Shown: piece after piece, positions 51,065 through 60,065 of the stretch | Numbering within the stretch: the first letter of the stretch is position 1 | Layout of the letters: the number at the start of each line of letters is the position of its first letter | DNA from: Flavobacterium sp. MDT1-60 | Lineage (GTDB): Bacteria > Bacteroidota > Bacteroidia > Flavobacteriales > Flavobacteriaceae | NCBI RefSeq assembly: GCF_014844035.1 | Contig: NZ_CP062159.1 | Location: forward strand, 1,612,001-1,676,000 | Length of the DNA stretch: 64,000 bases | Direction: 5' to 3' | Notes under the pieces: model-generated | What the model was told of the DNA's origin: nothing | The model's database searches: none | The model's input: the letters and a program-made list of their open reading frames with translations, nothing else | Program-made: the position numbers and the translations under genes

Positions 51065-52240
51065 ATGAATTACATTCTTTTTGACGGTCCAGTCCGGAAT
51101 GCTTTATTACCTTTTACTTTTACAAGGCCCGTGGCTGATATTCTAATCGGAATTATGACAATTCGTCAAAAATGGGAAGCACGTTTGGGCTCAACCATAA
51201 CAACTATTACTGAAGATTATTTATCTGCCAAATTTCCGATGGTGGAAATGGAAGAAAATGTGATGATAAATGCGTCGTATTTGCCAAATGATAGGCTTGT
51301 CGAAATGGTTTCTGATTTAAAAGAAAATCAGGCTATTTTTAAAGGAGATGATGTGATTGCTTTTTTTACAACTGAAAATCAGGAAGAAGTTGATTTCGAT
51401 TCGTATGAAATCATTCAATTTAATGAAGATTGTTTAACAGTCGAACATACCTGGGATATTTTCTCTAAAAATGATGCTGCAATTCGTGCTGATTTTAATT
51501 TCTTAACGGAAGATAGAAAATCACAGCCAATTCCGAAAAGTGTAAATGTAATTGCGCCGGAAAATATTTTTATTGAAGAAGGAGCAAAATTAGAATTTGT
51601 AACACTGAATGCTTCGAATGGTCCTATATATATAGGTAAGAATACCGAAATTATGGAAGGAACTGTAATCCGTGGTCCTTTTGCTTTATGCGAAAATGCG
51701 CAAGTAAAACTGAATGCTAAAGTTTATGGTGCAACTACGGTTGGTCCTGGATCAAGAATTGGAGGAGAAGTTAAAAATTCGGTTCTTTTTGCTAATTCCA
51801 ATAAAGGACATGACGGATTTTTAGGTGATTCTGTTTTGGGTGAATGGTGTAATATTGGTGCAGATAGCAACAATTCGAATCTGAAAAATAACTACGAAGA
51901 AGTGAAATTATGGAGCTATGAAACAGAAGGTTTTGCTAAAACCGGACTTCAGTTTTGTGGTTTGATGATGGGAGATCATAGTAAATGTGGTATCAACACC
52001 ATGTTTAATACCGGAACTGTAGTAGGGGTAAGTGCTAATATTTTTGGAAGCGGTTTTCCTCGCAATTTTGTTCCGAGTTTCTCATGGGGAGGGGCTGCCG
52101 GATTTACAACATACGTAACCAAAAAAGCTTTTGAAACGGCTAAACTTGTTATGGGACGCAGAAATATTGAGTTCGATGAAACGGAATCAGCAATCTTAGA
52201 GCACATTTTTGAAGAAACCAAAAAATGGAGAAAGGACTAA
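51065..52240 (+). CDS. GlmU-like sugar nucleotidyltransferase/acetyltransferase
   Basis: 391 residues: MNYILFDGPVRNALLPFTFTRPVADILIGIMTIRQKW (about 1-38) is a nucleotidyltransferase-like N-terminus. It is followed by a left-handed beta-helix region with hexapeptide steps: YIGKNTEIMEGTVIRGPFALCENAQVKLNAKVYGATTVGPGSRIGGEVKNSVLFANSNKGHDGFLGDSVLGEWCNIG (about 205-280). In Bacteroidota this group is annotated GlmU family. The true GlmU reactions (GlcNAc-1-P uridylylation, GlcN-1-P acetylation) are not proven, because the Rossmann signature LAAGxGTR is absent. It is likely involved in nucleotide-sugar supply for the envelope. Confidence 0.87.
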   Translation: MNYILFDGPVRNALLPFTFTRPVADILIGIMTIRQKWEARLGSTITTITEDYLSAKFPMVEMEENVMINASYLPNDRLVEMVSDLKENQAIFKGDDVIAFFTTENQEEVDFDSYEIIQFNEDCLTVEHTWDIFSKNDAAIRADFNFLTEDRKSQPIPKSVNVIAPENIFIEEGAKLEFVTLNASNGPIYIGKNTEIMEGTVIRGPFALCENAQVKLNAKVYGATTVGPGSRIGGEVKNSVLFANSNKGHDGFLGDSVLGEWCNIGADSNNSNLKNNYEEVKLWSYETEGFAKTGLQFCGLMMGDHSKCGINTMFNTGTVVGVSANIFGSGFPRNFVPSFSWGGAAGFTTYVTKKAFETAKLVMGRRNIEFDETESAILEHIFEETKKWRKD

Positions 52241-52283
52241 TTAGATAATTAGTCAATGTGGCAACGAGATAATTAAAATATTT

Positions 52284-52320
52284 GCTCCGTAAAGTTTAAA
52301 AGCTTTACGGAGCTTTTTTT
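52284..52320 (+). terminator. Terminator of the GlmU-like gene
   Basis: GCTCCGTAAAG and CTTTACGGAGC form a perfect 11-bp stem with an 8-base loop and T7. Confidence 0.9.
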
Positions 52321-52349
52321 ATGTTTGAAAAAGCTTTTTGTCTTTAAGG

Positions 52350-52392
52350 AGAATTATCTAATTATCTAATTGCCAAATTATCTAATTAATCT
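52350..52392. repeat. Periodic ATTATCTA repeat before the ABC-F gene
   Basis: GAATTATCTA, ATTATCTAATTG and AATTATCTAATT in 9-10-base steps. A related stretch in the opposite sense (TTAGATAATTAG) spans the end of the GlmU-like gene at 52238-52279, on the other side of the terminator, so the two could form a long hairpin around it. Confidence 0.65.
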
Positions 52393-52399
52393 ATCTTTG
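52370..52399 (+). promoter_or_regulatory. ABC-F promoter, TTG-N19-TATCTTTG
   Basis: TTG (52370-52372), 19 bases, TATCTTTG (52392-52399). The -33 box lies inside the periodic repeat; the ATG is 64 bases after the -7 box. Confidence 0.75.
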
Positions 52400-52462
52400 C
52401 ACCACGAAAAAAATGGGTAGTCAAATAAACGATTAACCGATTAAACAAATTCACAGAGAGTA

Positions 52463-54097
52463 ATGATTACAGTTAACGATATTTCGGTTCAGTTTGGTGG
52501 AACTACATTATTTAGCGATGTTTCTTTTGCTATAAATGAAAATGATAAAATTGCCCTTATGGGTAAAAATGGTGCGGGAAAATCGACACTTTTAAAAATA
52601 ATCGCTGGTCAAAGCAAACCTTCTACCGGAAGTATTTCGACTCCAAAAGATGCTGTTGTGGCTTATTTGCCTCAGCATTTATTGACTAAAGATGGTTCAA
52701 CTGTAATGGAAGAGGCTTCGAAAGCTTTTGGTGAGATTTTTAAAATGAAAGCTGAAATTGATGAAATCAACGAGCAATTAACCGTTCGTACTGATTATGA
52801 AAGTGATGCTTATATGAAGCTGATCGAAAGAGTTTCTGATTTAAGTGAGAAATTTTATGCGATTGAAGAAGTAAATTACGAAGCTGAAGTTGAGAAAATT
52901 TTAATTGGTTTAGGTTTTGAACGTGAAGATTTTACTCGTCAGACTTCTGAATTTTCAGGAGGATGGAGAATGCGTATTGAATTAGCTAAGATTCTTTTGC
53001 AAAAGCCGGATTTGATTTTACTGGATGAGCCAACAAATCACATGGATATTGAAAGTATTCAGTGGTTAGAAGAGTTTTTAATTAATTCTGCAAAGGCAGT
53101 TGTGGTAATTTCGCACGATAGAGCATTCGTTGATAATATTACGAATCGTACTATTGAAGTTACAATGGGAAGAATTTACGATTACAAAGCGAAATATTCT
53201 CATTATTTAGAGTTGAGAAAAGATCGTCGTATTCACCAGCAAAAAGCTTATGATGAGCAACAAAGAATGATTGCTGATAACAGGGCTTTTATTGATCGCT
53301 TTAAAGGAACGTTTTCTAAAACCGATGCAGTTCAGTCACGTGTTAAGATGTTGGAGAAATTGGTGATTGTTCAGGTTGATGAAGTCGATAATTCAGCATT
53401 AAAATTAAAATTCCCTCCTGCAGCGCGTTCAGGACAGTATCCTGTAGTTGTAAAAGATTTGTCTAAATCTTACGGAGATCACGTTGTTTTCAAAGATGCG
53501 AATATTGTTATTGAAAGAGGGCAAAAAGTAGCATTCGTAGGTAAAAATGGAGAAGGTAAATCGACTATGATCAAAGCGATCATGAAAGAAATTGGTATCG
53601 ATGAAGGAAGTGTGGATATTGGACATAATTCACAAATTGGATATTTTGCCCAAAACCAGGCTTCATTGTTAGATGAAAATGCTACTATTTTTGAAACTAT
53701 AGATAATATTGCTGTTGGTGATGTTAGAACTCAGATCAAAAATATTTTAGGAGCATTTATGTTTCAGGGTGATGATATTACCAAGAAAGTAAAAGTGTTG
53801 TCAGGTGGAGAAAAAACGCGTTTGGCAATGATAAAATTATTGCTGGAGCCAGTTAACTTATTGATTCTGGATGAGCCTTCGAATCACCTGGATATGAAAA
53901 CTAAGGATATTATTAAAGATGCGTTGCGCGATTTCGACGGAACCTTGATATTGGTTTCTCACGATCGTGATTTCCTTGACGGATTAGCAACTAAAGTTTT
54001 TGAGTTTGGAAACAAAAGAGTAAAAGAACATTTTGAAGATGTTGCCGGTTTCTTAGCACATAAAAAAATGGATTCTATGAGAGAGATCGAAAAATAA
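52463..54097 (+). CDS. ABC-F family ATPase (ribosome-associated)
   Basis: 544 residues with two ABC ATPase domains and no membrane segments. Domain 1: Walker A GKNGAGKSTLL (34-44), signature FSGGWRMRIELAK, Walker B LILLDEPTNHMDI. Domain 2: GKNGEGKSTMI (about 356), LSGGEKTRLAM, LLILDEPSNHLDM. A basic linker (about 235-290, AVVVISHDRAFVDNI then KAKYSHYLELRKDRR) separates the domains as in EttA/Uup. Such proteins bind the ribosomal E site and control elongation or relieve stalling; antibiotic resistance is possible but not shown. Own promoter, with a terminator behind. Confidence 0.95.
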   Translation: MITVNDISVQFGGTTLFSDVSFAINENDKIALMGKNGAGKSTLLKIIAGQSKPSTGSISTPKDAVVAYLPQHLLTKDGSTVMEEASKAFGEIFKMKAEIDEINEQLTVRTDYESDAYMKLIERVSDLSEKFYAIEEVNYEAEVEKILIGLGFEREDFTRQTSEFSGGWRMRIELAKILLQKPDLILLDEPTNHMDIESIQWLEEFLINSAKAVVVISHDRAFVDNITNRTIEVTMGRIYDYKAKYSHYLELRKDRRIHQQKAYDEQQRMIADNRAFIDRFKGTFSKTDAVQSRVKMLEKLVIVQVDEVDNSALKLKFPPAARSGQYPVVVKDLSKSYGDHVVFKDANIVIERGQKVAFVGKNGEGKSTMIKAIMKEIGIDEGSVDIGHNSQIGYFAQNQASLLDENATIFETIDNIAVGDVRTQIKNILGAFMFQGDDITKKVKVLSGGEKTRLAMIKLLLEPVNLLILDEPSNHLDMKTKDIIKDALRDFDGTLILVSHDRDFLDGLATKVFEFGNKRVKEHFEDVAGFLAHKKMDSMREIEK

Positions 54098-54121
54098 TTT
54101 CCACAAAACACATATAAAACG

Positions 54122-54152
54122 AAAAAGCACAAGGATTAAACTTGTGCTTTTT
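54122..54152 (+). terminator. Terminator of the ABC-F gene
   Basis: AAAAAGCACAAG / CTTGTGCTTTTT stem with a 7-base loop. Confidence 0.9.
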
Positions 54153-54175
54153 TATTTTGCGGAGAAATCATGGAA

Positions 54176-54481
54176 TTAAATTCTAATTCCAGGAGGAAGC
54201 AATTCTTTGTACTTTGGGTTTTTTTTGATAAAAAGTGCAATTTTTGGATGAATAGGCATTAGTTTGAATTTCTTTTCGATGACAATTTCCATGATACTTT
54301 TAAGCAATGTATTAATCAATTCCTGATTTTCAAAACCTTCCGGAGTATTGATTTTAGTTAGGAAAATTTTCTTTTCCTGAAATGAATACTCGACAGAAAT
54401 CATTCCTTCCGGGGTTATGGTCTCAAATTGTCTTGCAAAAGTATTGTCTTTGATTTCCATAATTGTTTCAATAGGTTCCAT
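54176..54481 (-). CDS. Small GNAT-like N-acetyltransferase (YjdJ-type)
   Basis: 101 residues with the short GNAT pattern: EIKDNTFARQFETITPEGMISVEYSFQEKKIFLTKINTPEGFENQELINTLLKSIMEI, then the acetyl-CoA-adjacent helix KKFKLMPIHPKIALFIKKNPKYKELL (about 66-96). In the YjdJ group this segment carries a Cys or similar residue with P-xx-yI-x-xxP; here it is MPIHPKIALFIKKNP. The substrate is unknown. It is cytoplasmic. Start at 54481 (MEPIETIMEIKDNTFARQFE). Confidence 0.8.
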   Translation of the reverse strand: MEPIETIMEIKDNTFARQFETITPEGMISVEYSFQEKKIFLTKINTPEGFENQELINTLLKSIMEIVIEKKFKLMPIHPKIALFIKKNPKYKELLPPGIRI

Positions 54482-54763
54482 AATTTTACATGTTTTTAGT
54501 AGGTTAAAAATGTTAATATAGATTAGGGTTTTAATTCGGTCAAACTTCTTTTGAAGAAGATTGAATACGAATCATTTGGCATACAAAGGTAATCATTTGA
54601 TTTTCAATATGAAATTATTTTTTCAATCGATTACCTAATCCTTTATTTGTAATTTTATTTGTTTTAATATCGAATTATGGTGTGAGATTTGCTGTGCATA
54701 TTAGTAAAAAAAGTAAATTTAACTTGAAATTGAAATCTGTAATTAAAATTCCTTTTCTGTCAA

Positions 54764-55423
54764 ATGAGTAAAATTCCTGTATATTTTATGCCTGGTTTGG
54801 CTGCAAGCTCAAGCATTTTTGAAAGAATTAAATTAGATGAATCTGTTTTTGAAGTGTGTTTGCTAGAGTGGGAGATCCCGGAGACTAAAGAGTCATTGTC
54901 TGATTATGCATTGCGAATAACCAAAAACGTCAAACATGAGAATCCGGTTTTGATTGGGGTTTCTTTTGGTGGAATCCTGGTTCAGGAAATGGCAAAACAT
55001 ATTCAGGTTCGGAAAATAATTATTATTTCGAGTGTAAGAAGTAATACAGAATTCCCAAGGAGAATGAAAATTGGGAAAACTACAAAAGCGTATAAGCTGA
55101 TTCCGATGAAATTGATTTTGAATATCGAAACTCTTGCAAAATATTCTTTTGGAGAAAAAATCAATAAACGCATTAAGCTTTATGAAAAGTTCTTAGCAAT
55201 GCGTGATCTTAATTACCTGCAATGGGCTGTCGAAAATGTAATTTTATGGGACAGAGACCAAAGAGATGAAAATGTTGTCCATATTCATGGAGATAAGGAT
55301 GATGTTTTTCCGATAAAATATATTAAGAGCTGTATTATTGTAAAAGGAGGAACTCATGTTATGATTCTCAATAAATATAAATGGCTTAATGAGAATTTGC
55401 CTTCTATTATATTGGAAGATTAG
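54764..55423 (+). CDS. Cytoplasmic alpha/beta-hydrolase
   Basis: 219 residues without signal peptide. MSKIPVYFMPGLAASSSIFERI contains the strand-loop of the fold, GVSFGGILVQEMA (about 66-78) has the nucleophile elbow G-x-S-x-G, HIHGDKDDVFP the acid region, and KGGTHVMIL the final His. The Ser-Asp-His triad is therefore complete. Substrate unknown (ester, lipid or thioester). The 282-base gap before it contains no other gene that I can support. Confidence 0.88.
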   Translation: MSKIPVYFMPGLAASSSIFERIKLDESVFEVCLLEWEIPETKESLSDYALRITKNVKHENPVLIGVSFGGILVQEMAKHIQVRKIIIISSVRSNTEFPRRMKIGKTTKAYKLIPMKLILNIETLAKYSFGEKINKRIKLYEKFLAMRDLNYLQWAVENVILWDRDQRDENVVHIHGDKDDVFPIKYIKSCIIVKGGTHVMILNKYKWLNENLPSIILED

Positions 55424-55530
55424 AAGTTTATAAATTCTAATTTTTAAATTCCAAATTCCAAATTTTTTACGATTCGATATCTTTGTCAAAAGTTTAAAAC
55501 TTTGACAAAGGTTTACTGGCAAAGACAAAA

Positions 55531-55568
55531 AAAATCCCAAACACCATAAATTGGAATTTGGGATTTTA
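55531..55568. terminator. Terminator between the hydrolase and the TPR gene
   Basis: AAATCCCAAA...TTTGGGATTT arms around a 15-base loop, in a convergent gap; followed by a second small hairpin TCCCGA-ggct-TCGGGA at 55569-55584. Confidence 0.75.
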
Positions 55569-55600
55569 TCCCGAGGCTTCGGGATTGTAATTTAGAAAAG

Positions 55601-56116
55601 TTAGATTTTCTTCATTTGATCTTTCATCATGGTGATTTGCTCTTTCAGCATGCCTTGTTTGTCTAATTTCTTAGCCTCATTCAATAAATTAGTAGCTTCG
55701 AGTTTTCTTCTGCGTGACATTGCAACTCCGGCAAGGTTTAATTTTGCTACGGCTAAATCCATATCCATTGATAGTCCAAGTTCGATTGCTTTCTTGAAAT
55801 GTTTCTCAGCCTGGTTGATATTAGTCTGAGATAACATGATTCCGTGTAGGTAATTAAAATATCCTTGTTGTTTTCTAACTAATGCTGATTCCGGGTTTTT
55901 GATGTATGCCAGCCAATTTTTAGCACCTTCGAAGTCTTGTTTTCTTAATTTAAGGAAGGCTAAAAGAATAAATTCGTTTTTAAAATAAAGAAAAATTGGA
56001 ATTGCAGTCAATAATATAAGGAAAATACCATTCCCGATATTACTCTCTGTAAATTGCCAAACGCCAGCAACTACAAGAAGTCCGGCCAAAATAAGTTTAA
56101 TATTTTTGTTAAACAT
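55601..56116 (-). CDS. Membrane-anchored TPR protein
   Basis: 171 residues. Two N-terminal hydrophobic segments (LILAGLLVVAGVWQF and GIFLILLTAIPIFLYF) are followed by TPR-like helices: LRKQDFEGAKNWLAYIKNP, YLHGIMLSQTNINQAEKHFKKAIELG, LAVAKLNLAGVAMSRRRKLEATNLLNEAKKLD. The short DUF2892-like N-terminus plus TPR is common in Flavobacteriia. It is an inner-membrane scaffold facing the cytoplasm or periplasm; no partner is known. The start at 56116 is followed by rpmH in the opposite direction, 166 bases away. Confidence 0.82.
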   Translation of the reverse strand: MFNKNIKLILAGLLVVAGVWQFTESNIGNGIFLILLTAIPIFLYFKNEFILLAFLKLRKQDFEGAKNWLAYIKNPESALVRKQQGYFNYLHGIMLSQTNINQAEKHFKKAIELGLSMDMDLAVAKLNLAGVAMSRRRKLEATNLLNEAKKLDKQGMLKEQITMMKDQMKKI

Positions 56117-56180
56117 AATAGATGTATATTTGAGATTGCAAATATAGTAAAATGAATTAAAAATATTTTTATTAAAGTAC

Positions 56181-56210
56181 TTGCCAGAAAAAAAAGTCTT
56201 TGTATATTTG
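56181..56210 (+). promoter_or_regulatory. rpmH promoter, TTG-N19-TATATTTG
   Basis: TTG (56181-56183) and TATATTTG (56203-56210), 19 bases apart, 72 bases before the rpmH ATG. Confidence 0.8.
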
Positions 56211-56282
56211 CACTCGGTTTTAGAATAACGATATTCAAAAACAGAAAAGAGATATTAGATACCATTTTAAAGATACAAAGCA

Positions 56283-56444
56283 ATGAGCAAAAGAACGTTT
56301 CAACCATCGAAAAGAAAAAGAAGAAATAAGCACGGATTTATGGACAGAATGGCTTCTGCGAATGGAAGAAAAGTTCTGGCGCGTAGAAGAGCAAAAGGAA
56401 GACATAAATTAACTGTTTCTAGCGAGCCTAGACACAAAAAATAA
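56283..56444 (+). CDS. rpmH: 50S ribosomal protein L34
   Basis: 53 codons encoding [19 protein letters not shown], then [28 protein letters not shown]. It has the highly basic L34 sequence with its conserved TFQPS start and the [12 protein letters not shown] helix. It is too short for usual ORF length cut-offs. A perfect promoter precedes it and a terminator follows, so it is a single-gene unit. L34 binds domain III of 23S rRNA. Confidence 0.97.
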
Positions 56445-56463
56445 TGTTTGTATAAACATACAT

Positions 56464-56497
56464 AAGGCGATTACTTTTTTAGTATCGCCTTTTTTTA
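56464..56497 (+). terminator. Terminator of rpmH
   Basis: AAGGCGAT / ATCGCCTT stem around a 12-base loop, then T-run. Confidence 0.85.
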
Positions 56498-56591
56498 TAC
56501 CTTGTCGGTAAAAAAAGACGCAACGTTCTAGTTTAGAATAGACTACGAATGTTTTTTAAAGTACTTTATATAACTACACAATACAAATAAA

Positions 56592-59447
56592 ATGCCTAAA
56601 GACACATCAATAAAATCAGTTTTAATAATAGGTTCAGGACCTATTGTTATTGGTCAAGCTTGCGAATTCGATTATGCAGGTTCTCAATCTGCACGTTCTA
56701 TTCGTGAAGAAGGAATTGAAGTTATCTTGATAAACTCAAATCCAGCGACTATTATGACCGACCCAACAATGGCCGATCATGTATATTTGAAACCATTAAC
56801 TACAAAATCGATTATTGAAATTCTGAAGGAGCATCCACAAATTGATGCAGTTTTGCCAACAATGGGCGGGCAAACGGCTTTGAATTTATGTTTGGAAGCT
56901 GATGAAAAGGGAATTTGGCAGGATTTCGGAGTAAGATTAATTGGTGTTGATGTAAATGCTATTAATATTACCGAGGACAGAGAGCAATTTAAACAATTGC
57001 TTCAAAAAATAAATGTACCTACTGCACCAGCAAAAACAGCTACTTCTTTCCTTGAAGGAAAAGAAATTGCTCAGGAATTTGGGTTTCCGTTAGTAATTCG
57101 TCCTTCTTTTACATTAGGAGGAACCGGAGCAGCTTTTGTTCACAGCAAAGAAGAATTTGACGAAAAACTAACCTACGGATTAGAAATGTCACCAATTCAT
57201 GAAGTACTGATTGACAAAGCTTTATTAGGATGGAAAGAATATGAACTAGAGCTTTTGAGAGATAAAAACGATAATGTTGTGATTATCTGTTCGATCGAAA
57301 ATATGGATCCAATGGGAATTCATACCGGGGATTCGATTACAGTTGCACCAGCAATGACTTTATCTGATACAACTTTCCAAAAATTACGTGACTATGCGAT
57401 CTTAATGATGCGTAGTATCGGAAATTTTGCAGGAGGTTGTAACGTACAATTTGCGGTTTCTCCAGACGAAAAAGAAGATATCGTAGCGATCGAAATTAAT
57501 CCTCGTGTATCTCGTTCTTCTGCTTTAGCATCAAAAGCAACTGGATATCCAATTGCTAAAATTGCTTCTAAGCTAGCTTTAGGTTACAACTTAGATGAAT
57601 TACAAAACCAAATTACAAAATCGACTTCAGCTCTTTTTGAACCGACATTGGATTATGTAATTGTAAAAATACCACGTTGGAACTTTGATAAGTTTGAAGG
57701 TGCTGACAGAACTTTAGGACTTCAGATGAAATCTGTTGGTGAAGTAATGGGAATTGGCCGTTCGTTCCAGGAAGCTTTGCACAAAGCTACACAATCATTA
57801 GAAATCAAAAGAAATGGTTTAGGTGCTGATGGAAAAGGATATACCAATTACGAGCAAATTATCGAGAAACTAACTTTTGCAAGTTGGGATCGTGTTTTCG
57901 TAATTTATGATGCGATTGCAATGGGAATCCCGTTGAGCCGTATCCATGAAATCACAAAAATCGATATGTGGTTCTTGAAACAATACGAAGAACTTTATAC
58001 TTTAGAGAAAGAAATTTCGAACTATAAAATTTCGAATCTTCCAAAAGAACTTTTGCTTGAAGCGAAACAAAAAGGTTTTGCCGACAGACAAATCGCTCAC
58101 ATGATGAATTGTCTGGAAAGTGAAGTTCATACTTTGCGTATGGAGCAGAACATCAACCGCGTGTTTAAACTGGTTGATACTTGTGCGGCAGAGTTTAAAG
58201 CACAAACACCTTATTACTACTCTACTTTTGAGGCTGAAATTGAAAAAGCAAACGGCGAGCGTTATGTAGATAACGAAAGTATTGTTACTGATAAAAAGAA
58301 AATCATTGTTTTAGGTTCAGGACCAAACAGAATTGGACAAGGGATTGAGTTTGATTATTCTTGTGTACACGGTGTTTTGGCAGCAAAAGAATGTGGTTAT
58401 GAAACGATTATGATCAACTGTAATCCGGAAACAGTTTCTACTGATTTTGATACAGCAGATAAATTATACTTTGAGCCTGTTTTCTGGGAGCATATCTACG
58501 ACATCATTCAGCATGAAAAACCAGAAGGTGTTATTGTTCAGTTAGGTGGGCAAACCGCTTTAAAATTAGCTGAAAAATTATCTAAATACGGAGTTAAAAT
58601 CATCGGTACTAGTTTTGATGCACTTGATTTAGCGGAAGACAGAGGGCGTTTCTCAGACTTATTGAGAGAATTACATATTCCTTTCCCACAATTCGGAATC
58701 GCTGAAACAGCTGACGAAGCTTCTGCCTTAGCAGATACTTTAGACTTCCCGTTATTGATTCGCCCTTCTTATGTATTAGGAGGTCAGGGAATGAAGATTG
58801 TAATCAACAAAAAAGAGTTAGAGGAACACGTTATCAATTTATTGAAAACTATTCCAGGAAATAAATTGCTTTTAGATCATTATTTAGCAGGAGCTATCGA
58901 AGCGGAAGCGGATGCCATTTGTGATGCTGATGGAAATGTTTACATCATCGGAATTATGGAGCATATCGAGCCTTGTGGAGTTCACTCTGGAGATAGTAAC
59001 GCTACATTACCTCCTTTCAACTTAGGAGAATTCGTAATGCAACAAATAAAAGATCATACCTATAAAATTGCGAGAGCTTTAAAAACTGTTGGTTTGATTA
59101 ACATTCAGTTTGCGATAAAAGATGATACAGTTTATATTATCGAGGCAAACCCTAGGGCTTCAAGAACAGTTCCGTTTATTGCAAAAGCATACGGAGAGCC
59201 TTATGTAAACTACGCTACAAAGGTAATGTTAGGACACAATAAAGTAACAGACTTCGATTTTAATCCGCAATTAAAAGGATATGCTATCAAACAACCGGTT
59301 TTCTCTTTCAGTAAATTCCAAAACGTAAACAAAGCATTAGGACCTGAAATGAAATCGACTGGAGAAAGCATCTTGTTTATTGATGACTTAAAAGACGATC
59401 AATTCTACGAGTTGTACTCAAGAAGAAAAATGTATTTGAGTAAATAA
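56592..59447 (+). CDS. carB: Carbamoyl-phosphate synthase large subunit, short form
   Basis: 951 residues, shorter than the usual ~1070. The first ATP-grasp half (carboxyphosphate) runs about 1-400, with GSGPIVIGQACEFDYAGSQ, INSNPATIMTDP, FPLVIRPSFTLGGTG and EINPRVSRSSALASKATGYPIA. The middle oligomerisation region is about 400-550. The second ATP-grasp half (carbamate) runs about 555-945, with GSGPNRIGQGIEFDYSC, INCNPETVSTDFDTAD, LIRPSYVLGGQGM and EANPRASRTVPFIAKAYGEP. It ends soon after KSTGESILFIDDLK. The C-terminal MGS-like allosteric domain (UMP/ornithine binding in E. coli) is missing; the stop is clean, so this is a family feature rather than truncation. It makes carbamoyl phosphate for pyrimidines and arginine with CarA, which is not in the window. 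Confidence 0.95.
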   Translation: MPKDTSIKSVLIIGSGPIVIGQACEFDYAGSQSARSIREEGIEVILINSNPATIMTDPTMADHVYLKPLTTKSIIEILKEHPQIDAVLPTMGGQTALNLCLEADEKGIWQDFGVRLIGVDVNAINITEDREQFKQLLQKINVPTAPAKTATSFLEGKEIAQEFGFPLVIRPSFTLGGTGAAFVHSKEEFDEKLTYGLEMSPIHEVLIDKALLGWKEYELELLRDKNDNVVIICSIENMDPMGIHTGDSITVAPAMTLSDTTFQKLRDYAILMMRSIGNFAGGCNVQFAVSPDEKEDIVAIEINPRVSRSSALASKATGYPIAKIASKLALGYNLDELQNQITKSTSALFEPTLDYVIVKIPRWNFDKFEGADRTLGLQMKSVGEVMGIGRSFQEALHKATQSLEIKRNGLGADGKGYTNYEQIIEKLTFASWDRVFVIYDAIAMGIPLSRIHEITKIDMWFLKQYEELYTLEKEISNYKISNLPKELLLEAKQKGFADRQIAHMMNCLESEVHTLRMEQNINRVFKLVDTCAAEFKAQTPYYYSTFEAEIEKANGERYVDNESIVTDKKKIIVLGSGPNRIGQGIEFDYSCVHGVLAAKECGYETIMINCNPETVSTDFDTADKLYFEPVFWEHIYDIIQHEKPEGVIVQLGGQTALKLAEKLSKYGVKIIGTSFDALDLAEDRGRFSDLLRELHIPFPQFGIAETADEASALADTLDFPLLIRPSYVLGGQGMKIVINKKELEEHVINLLKTIPGNKLLLDHYLAGAIEAEADAICDADGNVYIIGIMEHIEPCGVHSGDSNATLPPFNLGEFVMQQIKDHTYKIARALKTVGLINIQFAIKDDTVYIIEANPRASRTVPFIAKAYGEPYVNYATKVMLGHNKVTDFDFNPQLKGYAIKQPVFSFSKFQNVNKALGPEMKSTGESILFIDDLKDDQFYELYSRRKMYLSK

Positions 59448-59465
59448 TATTCAAATTCTGATAAT

Positions 59466-59497
59466 AAAAAAAGCTCCAAATTATTTGGAGCTTTTTT
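59466..59497. terminator. Terminator between carB and the DUF4252 gene
   Basis: AAAAAAGCTCCAAA / TTTGGAGCTTTTTT arms with a 4-base loop, in a convergent gap; serves both directions. Confidence 0.9.
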
Positions 59498-59517
59498 CAA
59501 TTTAAAGTAAGATGTAT

Positions 59518-60063
59518 TTATTTATTAGTATTAACTAATTGCTGCAAAGGCTTCAATTGTTCCATGTCGATTTTTGACTTTTGCAAAACAGACATTAAGG
59601 TCATAATGTTATTCGGGTTCATATTTTTACCTAAAACACGAACTACTGCAAAACCATTTTCTTTTCTGTTGGCAAAAACTACAAACTCTTCGATGTTTTC
59701 ATCAGAGCCAACATAGCTTATGGAAGCACCGTCTTTACCAGAGCCAACCTTCATTAATTCCTGATATTTTGGATCTTTTAGAATTGCTTTCACTTTTGCT
59801 CTTTCTGTTTCAAATTGAGCCTTATTTTTATCGTTTGCTTTAAAAGCTAAAATGTTCATTTTGTCAAATGATTTTAAAGCTTCGTTTTGTTCTGCTGATA
59901 ACTTTGCTTTGTCTAAGTTTAAAATATTAGACGAAACATCAACAGCGATAAAATCTTTGTTTTCTGTATTCTCTACAAAATACTTTTGCAATGATGGTTC
60001 AGAATTACAACTTACTAAAGTTAATAATGCTAAAAGGACTATGGTAAAGATGCTGGTTCTCAT
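59518..60063 (-). CDS. DUF4252 lipoprotein
   Basis: 181 residues with lipobox LVSC (Cys19). The DUF4252 body has DVSSNILNLDKAKLSAEQNEALKSFDKMNILAFKANDKNKAQFETE and LMKVGSGKDGASISYVGSDENIEEFVVFANRKENGFAVVRVLGKNMNPNNIMTLMSVLQ. A Bacteroidota-specific family of unknown function, envelope-located. It is the last gene of the sigma/anti-sigma operon, 2 bases after the paralogous DUF4252 gene. Possibly a periplasmic or surface effector of that regulon. Confidence 0.9.
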   Translation of the reverse strand: MRTSIFTIVLLALLTLVSCNSEPSLQKYFVENTENKDFIAVDVSSNILNLDKAKLSAEQNEALKSFDKMNILAFKANDKNKAQFETERAKVKAILKDPKYQELMKVGSGKDGASISYVGSDENIEEFVVFANRKENGFAVVRVLGKNMNPNNIMTLMSVLQKSKIDMEQLKPLQQLVNTNK

Positions 60064-60065
60064 GA

